From contig CAYRVH010000003.1 in NCBI GenBank assembly GCA_964427855.1, positions 33,974 through 97,973 on the forward strand: DNA of 64,000 nucleotides, written 5' to 3'. The notes below the pieces were generated by a model, which saw only the letters and a program-made list of their open reading frames with translations, ran no database searches and was not told where the DNA came from. The stretch comes from JAUPKT01 sp964427855. GTDB taxonomy: Bacteria > Desulfobacterota > Desulfomonilia > Desulfomonilales > Desulfomonilaceae. Both the position numbers and the translations under genes were made by a program. Below, piece by piece: positions 53,662 to 62,939 of the stretch. Positions within the stretch are counted from its first letter, which is position 1. Each line of letters begins with the position of its first letter.

Positions 53662-54675
53662 TCACCAACCCACGCCGGGCAGTTGATACCCACAATGCCG
53701 GCATTTTCCGTGAGAAGCGGCAAGCACCCTGGTCGTGTATCCCCGTCTATCCACCACCAAGTTCCCGCATTGAGGGCAGAAGGTCTTCTCCCCTTCGTCC
53801 ATGGGGACGTTCCCCGTGTAAACGAACAACAAACCTGCTTCGAGACCGATTTGTCGAACCTTCCGGAGCTTTTCCACGTCAGTAGGCGGTAAACTTGTTT
53901 CCTTGTACCGTGGATAAAATCTACTCACATGCCACGGGGTTGCAGGCCCCAGGACTGTGTGTATGAAATCAGCCAATGCCCTCACTTCCTCTGCGCTATC
54001 GTTGAGTGTTGGGATGAGGAGGGTGGTTACCTCGAGCCATGTTCCCATGCGCCTCATGAGTTGAAGTGAGTCGAGCACGCCTTCTAGGTGCGAGTGACAG
54101 TATTTTCGATAAAAGTCGTCGGTAAACGCCTTGAGGTCCACGTTGGCGGCGTCTATCAATCCTCGAGAGTCCTCCAACATTTCCCGAGACATGTACCCAT
54201 TGGTCACCCACACGTTATAGAGGTTCCTCTTGTGAGCCTCTTTCATGGTGTCTTTGGCAAGTTCGTAATAGACGGTGGGTTCAGTGTATGTGTACGAAAT
54301 GCTTTGGCAGCCTGTCCGGATCGCCATTTCGGCGATACTCTCCGGCGAGTACGATTGACCCGCCATCTTGCCTTGCTCCCTGGGTACCTGCGAGATCGAG
54401 TAGTTTTGGCAGAAAGAGCACCGAAAGTTGCATCCCATAGTGGCTATCGAAAACGAGCTGCTCCCTGGCAGAAAATGAAATAGGGGCTTTTTCTCGATGG
54501 GATCTACATTGGTGGATACTATCTTGTCGTACACACGGGTATAGAGCGTCCCATCTCGGTTTTCCCTGACCTTACATATCCCTCTCTTACCCTCTCTGAT
54601 CCTGCATCGATGCCTGCAGAGGAGACACCGGACGGCTTTGCCGTCAATTCTCTCGTAGAGCAGCGCTTCTTTCAA
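53662..54675 (-). CDS. amrS: AmmeMemoRadiSam-type radical-SAM enzyme AmrS
   Basis: 337 residues. The TTG start at 54675 is chosen because AAGGAGG lies six bases upstream and the protein then begins KEALLYERIDGKAVRCLLC, as family members do. Cys-rich N-terminus (C17, C20, C24, C34), radical-SAM motif C82-x3-C86-x2-C89 in GCNFRCSFCQN, then SYTYTEPTVYYELAKDT and VTNGYMSREML. The C-terminus has two CxxC pairs (CPQC, CRHC). AmrS belongs to the Amr system, whose reaction is not established. The 5' end overlaps mpl by 32 bases. AmrA/AmrB partners are not nearby. Confidence 0.9.
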   Translation of the reverse strand: MKEALLYERIDGKAVRCLLCRHRCRIREGKRGICKVRENRDGTLYTRVYDKIVSTNVDPIEKKPLFHFLPGSSSFSIATMGCNFRCSFCQNYSISQVPREQGKMAGQSYSPESIAEMAIRTGCQSISYTYTEPTVYYELAKDTMKEAHKRNLYNVWVTNGYMSREMLEDSRGLIDAANVDLKAFTDDFYRKYCHSHLEGVLDSLQLMRRMGTWLEVTTLLIPTLNDSAEEVRALADFIHTVLGPATPWHVSRFYPRYKETSLPPTDVEKLRKVRQIGLEAGLLFVYTGNVPMDEGEKTFCPQCGNLVVDRRGYTTRVLAASHGKCRHCGYQLPGVGW

Positions 54676-56149
54676 CGTCTTCCTCCTTAAGAACTTGCAC
54701 AAGTCTTGGAGCCAGGTTGTCAAAATTGCCGTTGGACATAATGAGGATAACATCATTGGGTTTGAGATGGTTCAGCAAAAAATCTAATAGGGCGTGCGCT
54801 GTCCTAAAAGAAGAGGCGTAGATGCCTCGGTCACGAATGTCAACCGCCAGTCGCATGGAGTCAAAGCGATTATCTAATGGGTCAGTCGCACGAAACGCCG
54901 GCTCCTTGATGAGGACTATGTCCGCGTCTGCGAAGGAATTTGCGTACGCTTCCTGGAATATTGCCGTTCGACTGGAATTGGATCGCGGCTCGAACACGGC
55001 GATGAGTCTCTTTGGCTTGTGGTAGGTTCGCACCGCCTTCACCGTTTCTCGAACAGCCGTGGGGTGATGAGCAAAATCGTCGATGATAGTCACCGAGGAG
55101 TTTGCCAGAAGTATTTGCTGTCTCCGGACGGGCAATTTGTACGTGGAAAGGGCGTCGAGTGAGGCATGAGGAGGTATGCCTGCGGCGTCGGCCGCTATGA
55201 CAGCCGCCAAGGCATTGCGCGCATTGTGCAAACCCACAAAAGGGACAGCGCCTTCAGCGACCTTGGCTCCGTCTTTCGCCATACCAAGCTCCATTCCTGC
55301 CCTGGAATGTCTTGCACGCGTTATCGTCCATGTGCCGTCGCCCGCGGAGCCGTAAGCCACGAGACGACCTGGAAAGGACCGGCTTATCTCCATGACGTTC
55401 TGGTAGTCCGCGCACGCGACGAGCGTCCCTTTCCGTGAAATTTGCCCGACGAATTTTCTGAACTGCTCCTCTATCTCCCTGACGTCGTGGTATATGTCCG
55501 CATGATCAAATTCGCACGACGTGAGAACACCTATATATGGACGATAATGAAGGATCTTGGGCCTTTTGTCAAAATAGGCGGTATCGTATTCGTCGCCTTC
55601 CAATACAAAGAATTGCCCCTTTCCGATGCGATAATTGGCGCCCACATTGCCATGGATGCCGCCTATGAGGAAGCTGGGGTCCATGCCAGCTCTGATCATA
55701 ATCCAAGCTATCATGGAACTCACAGTGGTCTTTCCATGGGTACCTGCGACGACAATAAGCCGTTTATCCACAAGGAAAAAGTGGTTGAGGCACTCTGGCA
55801 AAGACGCGTATGCGAGACCGAGCCTCTCCATCTCCAGCGCTTCGGGATTGTGCCTACGCACCACATTGCCCACTACCACGAGCTCAGGCGGTGGCGCCAG
55901 ATTCTCGGCCGCATACCCGATTTTCGGCTGAATATTCAATGCGGCCAGCAGAAGACTCGTAGGAGGATAGGTCGCCTCGTCGGACCCTGTCACCTTGACG
56001 CCAAAGGAGTGAAACATACCAGCGAGCCCAGACATGCCGGTTCCCCCGATGCCCATCAGGTGCACATGCGTGAGGTCTCTCAGGCCCGTAAAAGATAGGC
56101 TCCCACTGCCGGATGCTTGGCCTGTCATGATGTGGTTGCTATCACTCAT
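54644..56149 (-). CDS. mpl: UDP-N-acetylmuramate:L-alanyl-gamma-D-glutamyl-meso-diaminopimelate ligase
   Basis: 501 residues of the Mur ligase family. HLMGIGGTGMSGLAGMFHSF (N-terminal nucleotide fold), ATP P-loop VVAGTHGKTTVSSMIAWI, then the Mpl-specific FLIGGIHGNVGANYRIGKG and EGDEYDTAYFDKRPK, and the C-terminal DDFAHHPTAVRETVKA. It reattaches recovered tripeptide to UDP-MurNAc in murein recycling, so the cell recycles its wall. MurC is the nearest alternative, but the GGIxxNVGxNYRxG and DEYDTAFFDKR forms favour Mpl. First gene of mpl-amrS-rpe-TPR-MltD-like. Confidence 0.92.
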   Translation of the reverse strand: MSDSNHIMTGQASGSGSLSFTGLRDLTHVHLMGIGGTGMSGLAGMFHSFGVKVTGSDEATYPPTSLLLAALNIQPKIGYAAENLAPPPELVVVGNVVRRHNPEALEMERLGLAYASLPECLNHFFLVDKRLIVVAGTHGKTTVSSMIAWIMIRAGMDPSFLIGGIHGNVGANYRIGKGQFFVLEGDEYDTAYFDKRPKILHYRPYIGVLTSCEFDHADIYHDVREIEEQFRKFVGQISRKGTLVACADYQNVMEISRSFPGRLVAYGSAGDGTWTITRARHSRAGMELGMAKDGAKVAEGAVPFVGLHNARNALAAVIAADAAGIPPHASLDALSTYKLPVRRQQILLANSSVTIIDDFAHHPTAVRETVKAVRTYHKPKRLIAVFEPRSNSSRTAIFQEAYANSFADADIVLIKEPAFRATDPLDNRFDSMRLAVDIRDRGIYASSFRTAHALLDFLLNHLKPNDVILIMSNGNFDNLAPRLVQVLKEEDVERSAALREN

Positions 56150-56389
56150 CTACTCTGGTGTCAACAAACCCCAAAGGCATCGCGGCGCACGAGCTTTGCC
56201 TTCTGAGGCCTTATCTCCAAACCGCCGATCGCATCATAATCCCACGACATGCGTGGCTCAAGAAGACAGCGACCACGCTAGATGAGGACGCGGGTTTGTC
56301 AAAGGGCGGCGCACTGAGCTTTCTTGCGGTCCGTCGGGCTCCTTGGATTGCGCCAGCTCGCTCTTCGTCGTCCTACTCGTTACGGTCTC

Positions 56390-56575
56390 TCACTCGCCAG
56401 TAGGCGCGTAGTAGCAGCGTTTCGGAGAATGAATCAACCCCTTTTTTTTCAACGATTCGATAAGCTTTGAGATTTCCTTCGACTCAATATCCAAAGATTT
56501 TGCCAGGTCCCCAGGCCGTACTGGTTTACCGGCCTTTTTCATGGCATCGAGTACTACCTCTTCTTTGTCGCCCAT
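56390..56575 (-). CDS. Small winged-helix DNA-binding protein
   Basis: 61 residues, one compact domain: EVVLDAMKKAGKPVRPGDLA, then KSLDIESKEISKLIESLKKK (recognition helix) and GLIHSPKRCYYAPTG (wing). Looks like a MarR/ArsR-type or DprA-C-terminal-like winged helix reduced to its core. A very strong ribosome binding site (GAGGAGGAGG before the ATG) supports it. It lies 240 bases upstream of mpl on the same strand, a spacer in which nothing is recognised. Role unknown. Confidence 0.75.
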   Translation of the reverse strand: MGDKEEVVLDAMKKAGKPVRPGDLAKSLDIESKEISKLIESLKKKGLIHSPKRCYYAPTGE

Positions 56576-56774
56576 CGCAGCCTACCTCCTCCTCAATCTT
56601 GATCCCTTTCTCTGTGAGCTGGGTGTGCGAGGTGATCTCTTGGAGCTATTGTACGTTCATCAGGGATGACGCGCAACTTGAAAGACATGAGGTTGTGAAC
56701 AATAATTTGATTAGAGTTGTGCTGTACGCTACACCTTTATTGGAATGCTTCATGAAGAGGCCTAGGAGGGTATC

Positions 56775-57341
56775 ATGGACGACAGGTATCCCCGTAACAT
56801 TATCGCGTCGGATGGCACTCATTTCGTAGTTCGCGCCGTTCAAGAAGATGATCGGCCAGGCCTTGAGCAGTTTTTTCGCGGTCTGTCCGAGGCCGAGCAG
56901 TGGTTCAGTCGCGTCAACTCGGCTTATCCCAAGACGCTTAAACAATGGTTCGATGACATGGATGAAGAGCACTGTTTAGCTATTGTGGCCATGGACCAGA
57001 GAGAGCAAAGGATCGCAGCTTACGCACTGCTCGAAAGACATATTTCCCCCTGTCTGGCTCATGTCGCGCATGTTCGAATTATGGTGGGGACGGCCTATCG
57101 CGCCAAGGGGCTTGGTTCAAGAATGATCATGGAGTTATCCGACCTCGCTTCTTGTATGGGCATTGAAAAGGTCGTTGCAGAGTTTACTTCCGGTAAAGAG
57201 GATGTCGCTATAAAGGCGGCTTCCAGCCTTAACTTTGTAAAACAAGCCACGCTGAAGGATTACGTGATGGCCCCTGATGGGGAATTACACGATCTGGTTA
57301 TCATGGTCAAAAACATCGGCCCCTGCATCGGCGATTTTTGA
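56775..57341 (+). CDS. GNAT-family acetyltransferase
   Basis: 188 residues. GNAT fold with the N-terminal FVVRAVQEDDRPGLEQFFRG, the acetyl-CoA loop in VGTAYRAKGLGSRMIMEL (RxxGxG/A) and ASSLNFVKQATLKDYV. It resembles the acetyltransferase module that in other anaerobes is fused to acyl-CoA synthetases for Lys acetylation control, but here it is free-standing. AGGAGG lies just upstream of the ATG. The crotonase starts 23 bases after the stop, so the two are probably co-expressed. Substrate unknown. Confidence 0.85.
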   Translation: MDDRYPRNIIASDGTHFVVRAVQEDDRPGLEQFFRGLSEAEQWFSRVNSAYPKTLKQWFDDMDEEHCLAIVAMDQREQRIAAYALLERHISPCLAHVAHVRIMVGTAYRAKGLGSRMIMELSDLASCMGIEKVVAEFTSGKEDVAIKAASSLNFVKQATLKDYVMAPDGELHDLVIMVKNIGPCIGDF

Positions 57342-57364
57342 ACTTCCCTCATAAGGAGGAATGT

Positions 57365-58141
57365 ATGCAATACCAGGACCTTTTGATAGAAAAGCTAGGT
57401 GAAGTAGGCGTCATCACCCTCAATTCACCAAAAACGATCAATGCGTTGTCAAAAAACATGATTCTGGAGCTCACTGATGCTCTCCAGCGTTTTGATGGGG
57501 AAAACGCCGTCAAAGTTATCATTATCAAGGGAAGTGGCAAGCATTTTTGTTCAGGTCATAATCTCTCGGAGATGGTAGGAGGGACAACGACCGAGTACAA
57601 GCTTATTTTCGAGCGGTGCAACCGGATGATGAATCTGATACACGAGATCCATCAGGTTGTCATTACGCAGGTACACGGCATAGCCACCGCAGCGGGCTGT
57701 CAACTGGTCGCCCAGAGCGACCTAAGTGTCGCTGGGGAATCTGCTCGGTTTGGAACGCCTGGTGTGAAGATTGGGCTGTTTTGCACCACCCCGATGGTAC
57801 CGCTTTCACGCAATATTGGCCGGAAAATCGCCCTGGACATGCTTCTGTCCGGACGAATGCTGTCAGCGAAAGAGGCTGAACAATATGGGCTTGTAAGCAG
57901 GGTTGTGCCGGACGAGAAGCTCGGGGACGCCACGATGGACCTCGCCCAGTCCATCGCTCAAGCCAGTCCCCTCACCTTGGCCATAGGAAAGAAGGCCTTC
58001 TATCATCAGATTGACATGGATCAGAGAAGAGCCTACGAATTTGCCCTCAACGTCATCACTTTGAACTTGACGGCTGAGGATGCTCAAGAAGGTATTCAGG
58101 CTTTCCTGGAAAAGCGACCCCCTCAGTGGCGAGGAAGGTGA
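57365..58141 (+). CDS. Crotonase-superfamily protein lacking both catalytic Glu (ECHDC3-like)
   Basis: 258 residues from ATG 57365 (AGGAGG five bases upstream). Crotonase fold: VITLNSPKTINALSKNM, oxyanion segment HFCSGHNLSEM and ATAAGCQLVAQSDLSVAG, then TPGVKIGLFCTTPMVPLSRN. The usual hydratase glutamates are replaced: Gln113 in AAGCQLVAQSD and Gly133 in TPGVKIG. This is the pattern of the ECHDC3 subfamily, so enoyl-CoA hydration is doubtful; another acyl-CoA reaction or binding is possible. Coupled to the GNAT gene upstream. Confidence 0.82.
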   Translation: MQYQDLLIEKLGEVGVITLNSPKTINALSKNMILELTDALQRFDGENAVKVIIIKGSGKHFCSGHNLSEMVGGTTTEYKLIFERCNRMMNLIHEIHQVVITQVHGIATAAGCQLVAQSDLSVAGESARFGTPGVKIGLFCTTPMVPLSRNIGRKIALDMLLSGRMLSAKEAEQYGLVSRVVPDEKLGDATMDLAQSIAQASPLTLAIGKKAFYHQIDMDQRRAYEFALNVITLNLTAEDAQEGIQAFLEKRPPQWRGR

Positions 58142-58344
58142 TTGAACCTTAGCTATTTGCATGGGCCCACATCGTCCGTCCAGAAGCAGTTGCAATCGCT
58201 TTGGAAGGAGGAGGCTATTTTCAGGGCCAGGCTCAAGAAGGTTTCTCGCAGCGGAACTGCACCCGTACGCGCTTTTCTGCTATACCACTCTAGTTAGGTC
58301 TGCCAGCCCATTCCCTCGCGCGGCCGTTGCCGTCTGGCGTTTGG

Positions 58345-58659
58345 TCATTCGTTCGCGGCGAGAACCTCGCGCACCCATCCGTACGCGGCTATCATGCTGG
58401 GAAAGCCAACAATTGTCCCGGACAAGAGCACGGCCTGTGTAACCTCGGCCTTCGAGGCTCCTAATTCCAGGGCCCTACGCGCATGCGACCGCACCGCGCC
58501 CTTTGATTCGGCCCCAATCGCTATCCCCAGTTGGAGCAAGTGCTGAATCTTCTGGTCCATGGGACCAGTTTTCGAAGCCAAGGTACCGATTTTTTTGTAG
58601 GCGTCGGCAATCTCCGGGTAGTCTTGAATAAACTGCTTGAATATCTCAGGGACGTACAT
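58345..58659 (-). CDS. Carboxymuconolactone-decarboxylase-like (AhpD-fold) protein without CxxC
   Basis: 104 residues from ATG 58659, which has GGAGG five bases upstream; the frame runs 38 codons further without support. The all-helical CMD fold shows in MDQKIQHLLQLGIAIGAESK, then VRSHARRALELGASKAEVTQ and VGFPSMIAAYGWV. The redox CxxC of AhpD-type peroxidases is absent: ESKGAVRSH stands where ExCxxCxxH would be. A binding or decarboxylase-like role is possible; no substrate can be named. It follows the DedA-type gene by 76 bases. Confidence 0.85.
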   Translation of the reverse strand: MYVPEIFKQFIQDYPEIADAYKKIGTLASKTGPMDQKIQHLLQLGIAIGAESKGAVRSHARRALELGASKAEVTQAVLLSGTIVGFPSMIAAYGWVREVLAANE

Positions 58660-58735
58660 GCGTTCCTCCGTTGAATTACTGCGTCCAGTGGCGCGCCGCA
58701 GTTGTACCGATGTCATCCCGCATCCGCGGCAGACC

Positions 58736-59326
58736 TCACCGGACAGCGTGTTTGATGAGAATGAAACCTCCAATTAACAATATCACAAAAAGAATGGCAA
58801 GAAAGTTGAAATATTTGTCTATAAAAGATCGTATAGGCGGGCCGAAAAAGTAGATGAGGCCTCCTACCAGAAAAAACCTCGCTGATCGGCTTAATGCCGA
58901 TGCAATAACAAACACGGTGAAATCGATCTTAAAGGCGCCAGCTGCAATGGTAAAAACTTTGTACGGAATGGGGGTGAAGCCTGCGATGGCCACCGCCCAC
59001 CCCGCGTATGTATTGTAAAGATTGCCAACGTAATCCCACTGGTGTGCGAAACCGTAGAGTTCGATGATTCGATGGCCAATCAGTTCCATGAACTCGTATC
59101 CTATGAGATAGCCTAATGCGCCTCCAATAACGGAGCCCACAGAGCAGATCAACGCGTAATAAAAGGATTTGACCGGTATAGAGATGGCAAGCGCCATCAA
59201 AAGTACATCGGGAGGAATCGGAAAAAAGGATGATTCTGCTAGGGCAAGAACAAAAAGAGCTGGGACAGCGTATGGGCTGTATGCCCACGTTAAGACCCAG
59301 TCATAGAGTTTTCGGAGAAAACGCAT
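58736..59326 (-). CDS. YqaA/DedA-type membrane protein (VTT domain)
   Basis: 196 residues from ATG 59326 (AAAGG nine bases upstream). Five to six membrane helices. The SNARE-associated/VTT domain shows FPIPPDVLLMALAI, GSVIGGALGYLIGYEF (glycine-rich re-entrant loop) and AGFTPIPYKVFTIAAGAF (the second re-entrant loop, with the F/xxR-GxxP position read here as FTPIPYK). DedA relatives include flippases for undecaprenyl phosphate and phospholipids. The start lies 90 bases from the divergent cdd start. Confidence 0.88.
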   Translation of the reverse strand: MRFLRKLYDWVLTWAYSPYAVPALFVLALAESSFFPIPPDVLLMALAISIPVKSFYYALICSVGSVIGGALGYLIGYEFMELIGHRIIELYGFAHQWDYVGNLYNTYAGWAVAIAGFTPIPYKVFTIAAGAFKIDFTVFVIASALSRSARFFLVGGLIYFFGPPIRSFIDKYFNFLAILFVILLIGGFILIKHAVR

Positions 59327-59416
59327 GTATGAACACCTTTCCAAGGAGATTCTCTGCCGCAGATAAGAAGCTTGAGGGTTGACCGCTGATGGCGCCAGTG
59401 ATATTCGAAGGTTGCC

Positions 59417-59908
59417 ATGCAGGAATCTGATAACGCTTGTTCTGAAAGAAATCAAGGAGAAGGGTGGAACCTGGAATCACTTGTTTCCGTGGCCAAAGCC
59501 GCGAAGACGAAGGCTTCCGTCCCTTTGAGTCGTTTTCGCGTCGGGGCCGCCGTGCTGACTCGCAGCGGGAACATCTTTGAAGGATGTAACACCGAATCAT
59601 TAATACCGGTATTGGGCGTATGCGCTGAACGCAACGCCGTAAATCACGCAATCATTCACGGAGAGAATGAGTTTCTCGCTATAGCAGTCGTTTCAGACCT
59701 CACCACTCCGCTTCTGCCTTGCGGGACGTGCCTTCAATATCTCCAGGAGTTCGGTCGTCAGCAGGGACGAGATATCCTCATTGTGGCGGAAGGCAGATTG
59801 GGCGGAAGAGTGGTCACGAGCGTTGATGCCTTGTTTCAGGGCGGATTTAGTCGAGACACCAGCGTGAGGGATATTCAGGAATCGTTTCGCTGGTCCGATG
59901 ATGAGTGA
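59417..59908 (+). CDS. cdd: Cytidine deaminase
   Basis: 163 residues. Zinc site GVCAERNAVNHAI (Cys and catalytic Glu) and LPCGTCLQYLQEF (two Cys). The substrate-binding segment SRFRVGAAVLTRSGNIFEGC matches the family. It converts cytidine or deoxycytidine to uridine in pyrimidine salvage. Slightly longer than the 130-residue tetrameric type because of a 20-residue N-terminus and a C-terminal tail. GAAGG lies five bases before the ATG. nrdJ follows 233 bases later. Confidence 0.93.
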   Translation: MQESDNACSERNQGEGWNLESLVSVAKAAKTKASVPLSRFRVGAAVLTRSGNIFEGCNTESLIPVLGVCAERNAVNHAIIHGENEFLAIAVVSDLTTPLLPCGTCLQYLQEFGRQQGRDILIVAEGRLGGRVVTSVDALFQGGFSRDTSVRDIQESFRWSDDE

Positions 59909-60015
59909 ACGTATGAGAGTCAGGACAGCGGGGATGCGCAGCCTAGGTCACGACGGGCGACCGGCATAAGACGAGATTGATATCCGTCGTATTGCGCCGC
60001 TTATCATGAAAACCC

Positions 60016-60045
60016 TTGTCATAAAGTCTAGAAGTACAATAAGAT
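60016..60045 (+). promoter_or_regulatory. Promoter candidate for nrdJ
   Basis: TTGTCA (60016-60021), 18-base spacer, TAAGAT (60040-60045), about 95 bases before the nrdJ ATG. AT-rich flank. No clear pair of NrdR boxes. Confidence 0.35.
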
Positions 60046-60141
60046 ATACAACATCATTTTGATTTTACAAAACTATTTCGGGCCGAGCTCCTCAGCCGAG
60101 GGAGCGAGTCCGTAACGGGCAGAGGAGCAACAGGTTGTCAC

Positions 60142-62877
60142 ATGGGAACCAGGGTGCGTCGCCAGAAGAGGATAGCAGCCGATGCCGCCGCTCTTGAGGC
60201 ACTGCCAACACGGGGAGTCAAAGGGCTCGCGTTTCAACGGATGTTCTCCTCGCCGGATTTAGATCCTTTGAGCGCGATCGAATGGTCGACGCGGACGGCT
60301 GTTATCAGAAACGCCGAGGGAGAGGTCATCTTCGAGCAGAACGAAGTGGAGGCTCCTGCCACATGGTCTGACATGGCTGTCACCGTTGTTGCCTCGCGCT
60401 ATTTCAGAGGCAAGCTCGACGAGCAGCATCGAGAGAGCAGTGTACGAGGATTGCTGCTGCGGGTGGTGGATACGATAACCTCTTGGGGCATAGACCAGGG
60501 TTATTTTGCATCGCCCTCCGACGCGGCGACGTTTCGGGATGAACTGCTTGTGATGCTTGTGCGGCAGATGGCGTCGTTCAACAGTCCCGTGTGGTTCAAT
60601 GTCGGGGTCGATCCTATTCCCCAATGTTCAGCTTGTTTCATCCTGAGCGTGCAAGATACCATGGAATCGATCCTCCAGTGGTACTATCAGGAAGGACTTA
60701 TTTTTAAGGGTGGTTCAGGATCAGGCGTCAATCTTTCATTCCTACGGTCATCCCGCGAACCGCTTGCGGGAGGCGGCACGGCTTCGGGTCCGGTCTCTTT
60801 TATGCGGGCGGCCGACGCTTCCGCCGGCGTGATAAAATCCGGCGGCAAGACTCGTCGCGCCGCAAAAATGGTGATTCTCGATATCACCCATCCGGACATT
60901 ATCGAATTTATTCGCTGCAAGGCAATAGAAGAAAGGAAGGCACAAGCCCTCATTCGCGCTGGTTACGATTGCTCTTTTGAGGGGGAAGCTCATGCCAGCG
61001 TCGCGTTTCAGAATTCAAACCACTCCGTCAGGGTCAGCGATGAGTTCATGAGGGCTGTCGAAGCCGGTGAGAGTTGGGAGACGAGATACATTCTGAGCGG
61101 TCAAGTGGCCAATACATATTCCGCTCGAGAGTTATTTCGTGAAATCGCATCGGCTGCACACCAGTGCGGCGACCCTGGTCTACAGTTTGAGACGGCTATC
61201 AATTCGCGACATACCTGCCCGAACACGGCGCCGATTCGGGCTTCCAACCCATGCGCCGAATACTTCCATGTGGATGATTCTGCCTGCAATCTTGCTTCAT
61301 TACGCCTAACGGCTTTTCTCGACGACGAAGGAACGTTCGACATAGAGGCTTTTCGCCAGGCCGTTGCGGTCATGGTGACGGCTCAAGATATTCTCATCGA
61401 TCGCGCCGGTTATCCGTCAAAAGCGATTACGCATAACTCTCGTTCCATGAGGGCCATTGGCTTGGGATACGCAGATTTAGGCGCGTTGCTCATGTCGCTC
61501 GGCCTACCGTATGATTCCGACCAAGGCAGGGCGTGGGCGTCTGCGATCACGGCATTGATGACGGGCGAGGCGTATCTGCAGTCAGCAAAGATAGCCGAGA
61601 TGAGAGGACCTTTTGCCGAATTCGAAAAAAATCGTGAGGCCATGCTTCGCGTGATTGGGTTGCACAAACAAAGCCTTTCCGAAATAAAGGCTGAATATGT
61701 ACCGGGAAACCTTGTCTCGGAGGCGTACAGATCCTGGGAGCAAGCCCTGGATCAAGGCGCTCGATGGGGTTATTCCAATTGCCAAGTCACAGTCCTCGCG
61801 CCTACTGGGACGGTTGCTTTTATGATGGATTGCGACACAACCGGCATAGAACCCGATGTCGCCCTTGTAAAACACAAGGCCCTCTCCGGAGGCGGTGCTC
61901 TACGGATCGTCAATAGAACCGTGGACAAAGCGCTGCGACGGCTTGGATATGACGATGAGGCGATCTCTGACATTTTGAAGGAGCTTGAAGAGCACGGTTC
62001 CATGGAATCCATCTCGGCCGTAAAGCCTCAACACCTGGCGGTGTTCGATTGCGCGCTTCGGCCTATCAAAGGGACGAGGACCATCTCCGCCGAAGGTCAC
62101 CTGAAAATGATTGCAGCGGTTCAGCCATTTATATCAGGGGGAATTTCCAAGACCATTAATTTACCCTCTGACGCAACCGTAGAAGAAATCGAACAGGTGT
62201 TCATCTCGGCATGGAAAATGAATCTCAAGGCGGTCTCGGTGTATCGAGACGGTTGCAAGACAGTACAGCCGCTGACTGTCTCGTCGCCCGTGGACCAGCA
62301 GTTCCCGGGCCCTGTGCGACGCAGACTGCCTGTCGATTGCAAGAGCGTTCGGCATAAATTTGAGATAGCTGGTCAGAAAGGGTATATTCACACAGGTTTT
62401 TACGAAGATGGAAAGGTGGGGGAGATATTTATTCGCATGGCAAAGGAAGGCAGCACCATATCCGGTCTCATGGATACCATCGCCACCCTCACCTCCATAG
62501 CGCTCCAGTACGGGGTGCCATTGGAAGCGCTGGTAAACAAATTTATTCACGTCCGTTTCGAACCGTCCGGCATGACGACGAATCCCCAGATACCTTTTGC
62601 GAAGTCCCTCACAGACTACATTTTTCGTTATTTAGGGACGCGTTTCTTGACGCGAGAACAACAAGAGAGAGCGGGACTATTGGGCGGGGGACACGGACTG
62701 CCAGGCCTCACGCACGACCATGCGGGCATTGGGCGAGGGGGGCCCACGACCGATGTGGGCCATACCTTTCATCCGCAATCCGACGCCCCTGCCTGCCCTG
62801 ACTGCGGAGCGATAATGGTCAGGAATGGGTCCTGCTACAAATGTCTCAATTGCGGTGCGACTACTGGTTGCTCCTAA
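60142..62877 (+). CDS. nrdJ: Adenosylcobalamin-dependent ribonucleotide reductase (class II)
   Basis: 911 residues. Catalytic core: Cys162 (PQCSACF), IFKGGSGSGVNLSFLR, the NPCAE motif at 369-373, and Cys382 in DSACNLASLRL; LAPTGTVAFMMDCDTTGIEP follows. The C-terminus has the vitamin-B12-dependent RNR tail with a Cys ribbon (C885, C888, C898, C901, C904, C910) that regenerates the active-site thiols. It makes deoxynucleotides without oxygen, in line with anaerobic life, and needs cobalamin. The upstream leader shows no cobalamin riboswitch. A radical-SAM gene follows 62 bases later. Confidence 0.95.
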   Translation: MGTRVRRQKRIAADAAALEALPTRGVKGLAFQRMFSSPDLDPLSAIEWSTRTAVIRNAEGEVIFEQNEVEAPATWSDMAVTVVASRYFRGKLDEQHRESSVRGLLLRVVDTITSWGIDQGYFASPSDAATFRDELLVMLVRQMASFNSPVWFNVGVDPIPQCSACFILSVQDTMESILQWYYQEGLIFKGGSGSGVNLSFLRSSREPLAGGGTASGPVSFMRAADASAGVIKSGGKTRRAAKMVILDITHPDIIEFIRCKAIEERKAQALIRAGYDCSFEGEAHASVAFQNSNHSVRVSDEFMRAVEAGESWETRYILSGQVANTYSARELFREIASAAHQCGDPGLQFETAINSRHTCPNTAPIRASNPCAEYFHVDDSACNLASLRLTAFLDDEGTFDIEAFRQAVAVMVTAQDILIDRAGYPSKAITHNSRSMRAIGLGYADLGALLMSLGLPYDSDQGRAWASAITALMTGEAYLQSAKIAEMRGPFAEFEKNREAMLRVIGLHKQSLSEIKAEYVPGNLVSEAYRSWEQALDQGARWGYSNCQVTVLAPTGTVAFMMDCDTTGIEPDVALVKHKALSGGGALRIVNRTVDKALRRLGYDDEAISDILKELEEHGSMESISAVKPQHLAVFDCALRPIKGTRTISAEGHLKMIAAVQPFISGGISKTINLPSDATVEEIEQVFISAWKMNLKAVSVYRDGCKTVQPLTVSSPVDQQFPGPVRRRLPVDCKSVRHKFEIAGQKGYIHTGFYEDGKVGEIFIRMAKEGSTISGLMDTIATLTSIALQYGVPLEALVNKFIHVRFEPSGMTTNPQIPFAKSLTDYIFRYLGTRFLTREQQERAGLLGGGHGLPGLTHDHAGIGRGGPTTDVGHTFHPQSDAPACPDCGAIMVRNGSCYKCLNCGATTGCS

Positions 62878-62939
62878 TCATCACGCGCAGGAGGTCGCGC
62901 TTGTCGCCCAAACTCATGGCGCCAAGGGGATAAACGCCC

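Noticed and set aside
59909..60141. Cobalamin riboswitch before the B12-dependent nrdJ
   Set aside because: AGTCAGGACAG near 59922 resembles a B12 box, but it is at the wrong end of the leader, and the conserved riboswitch core is missing. Clear NrdR boxes are also absent.
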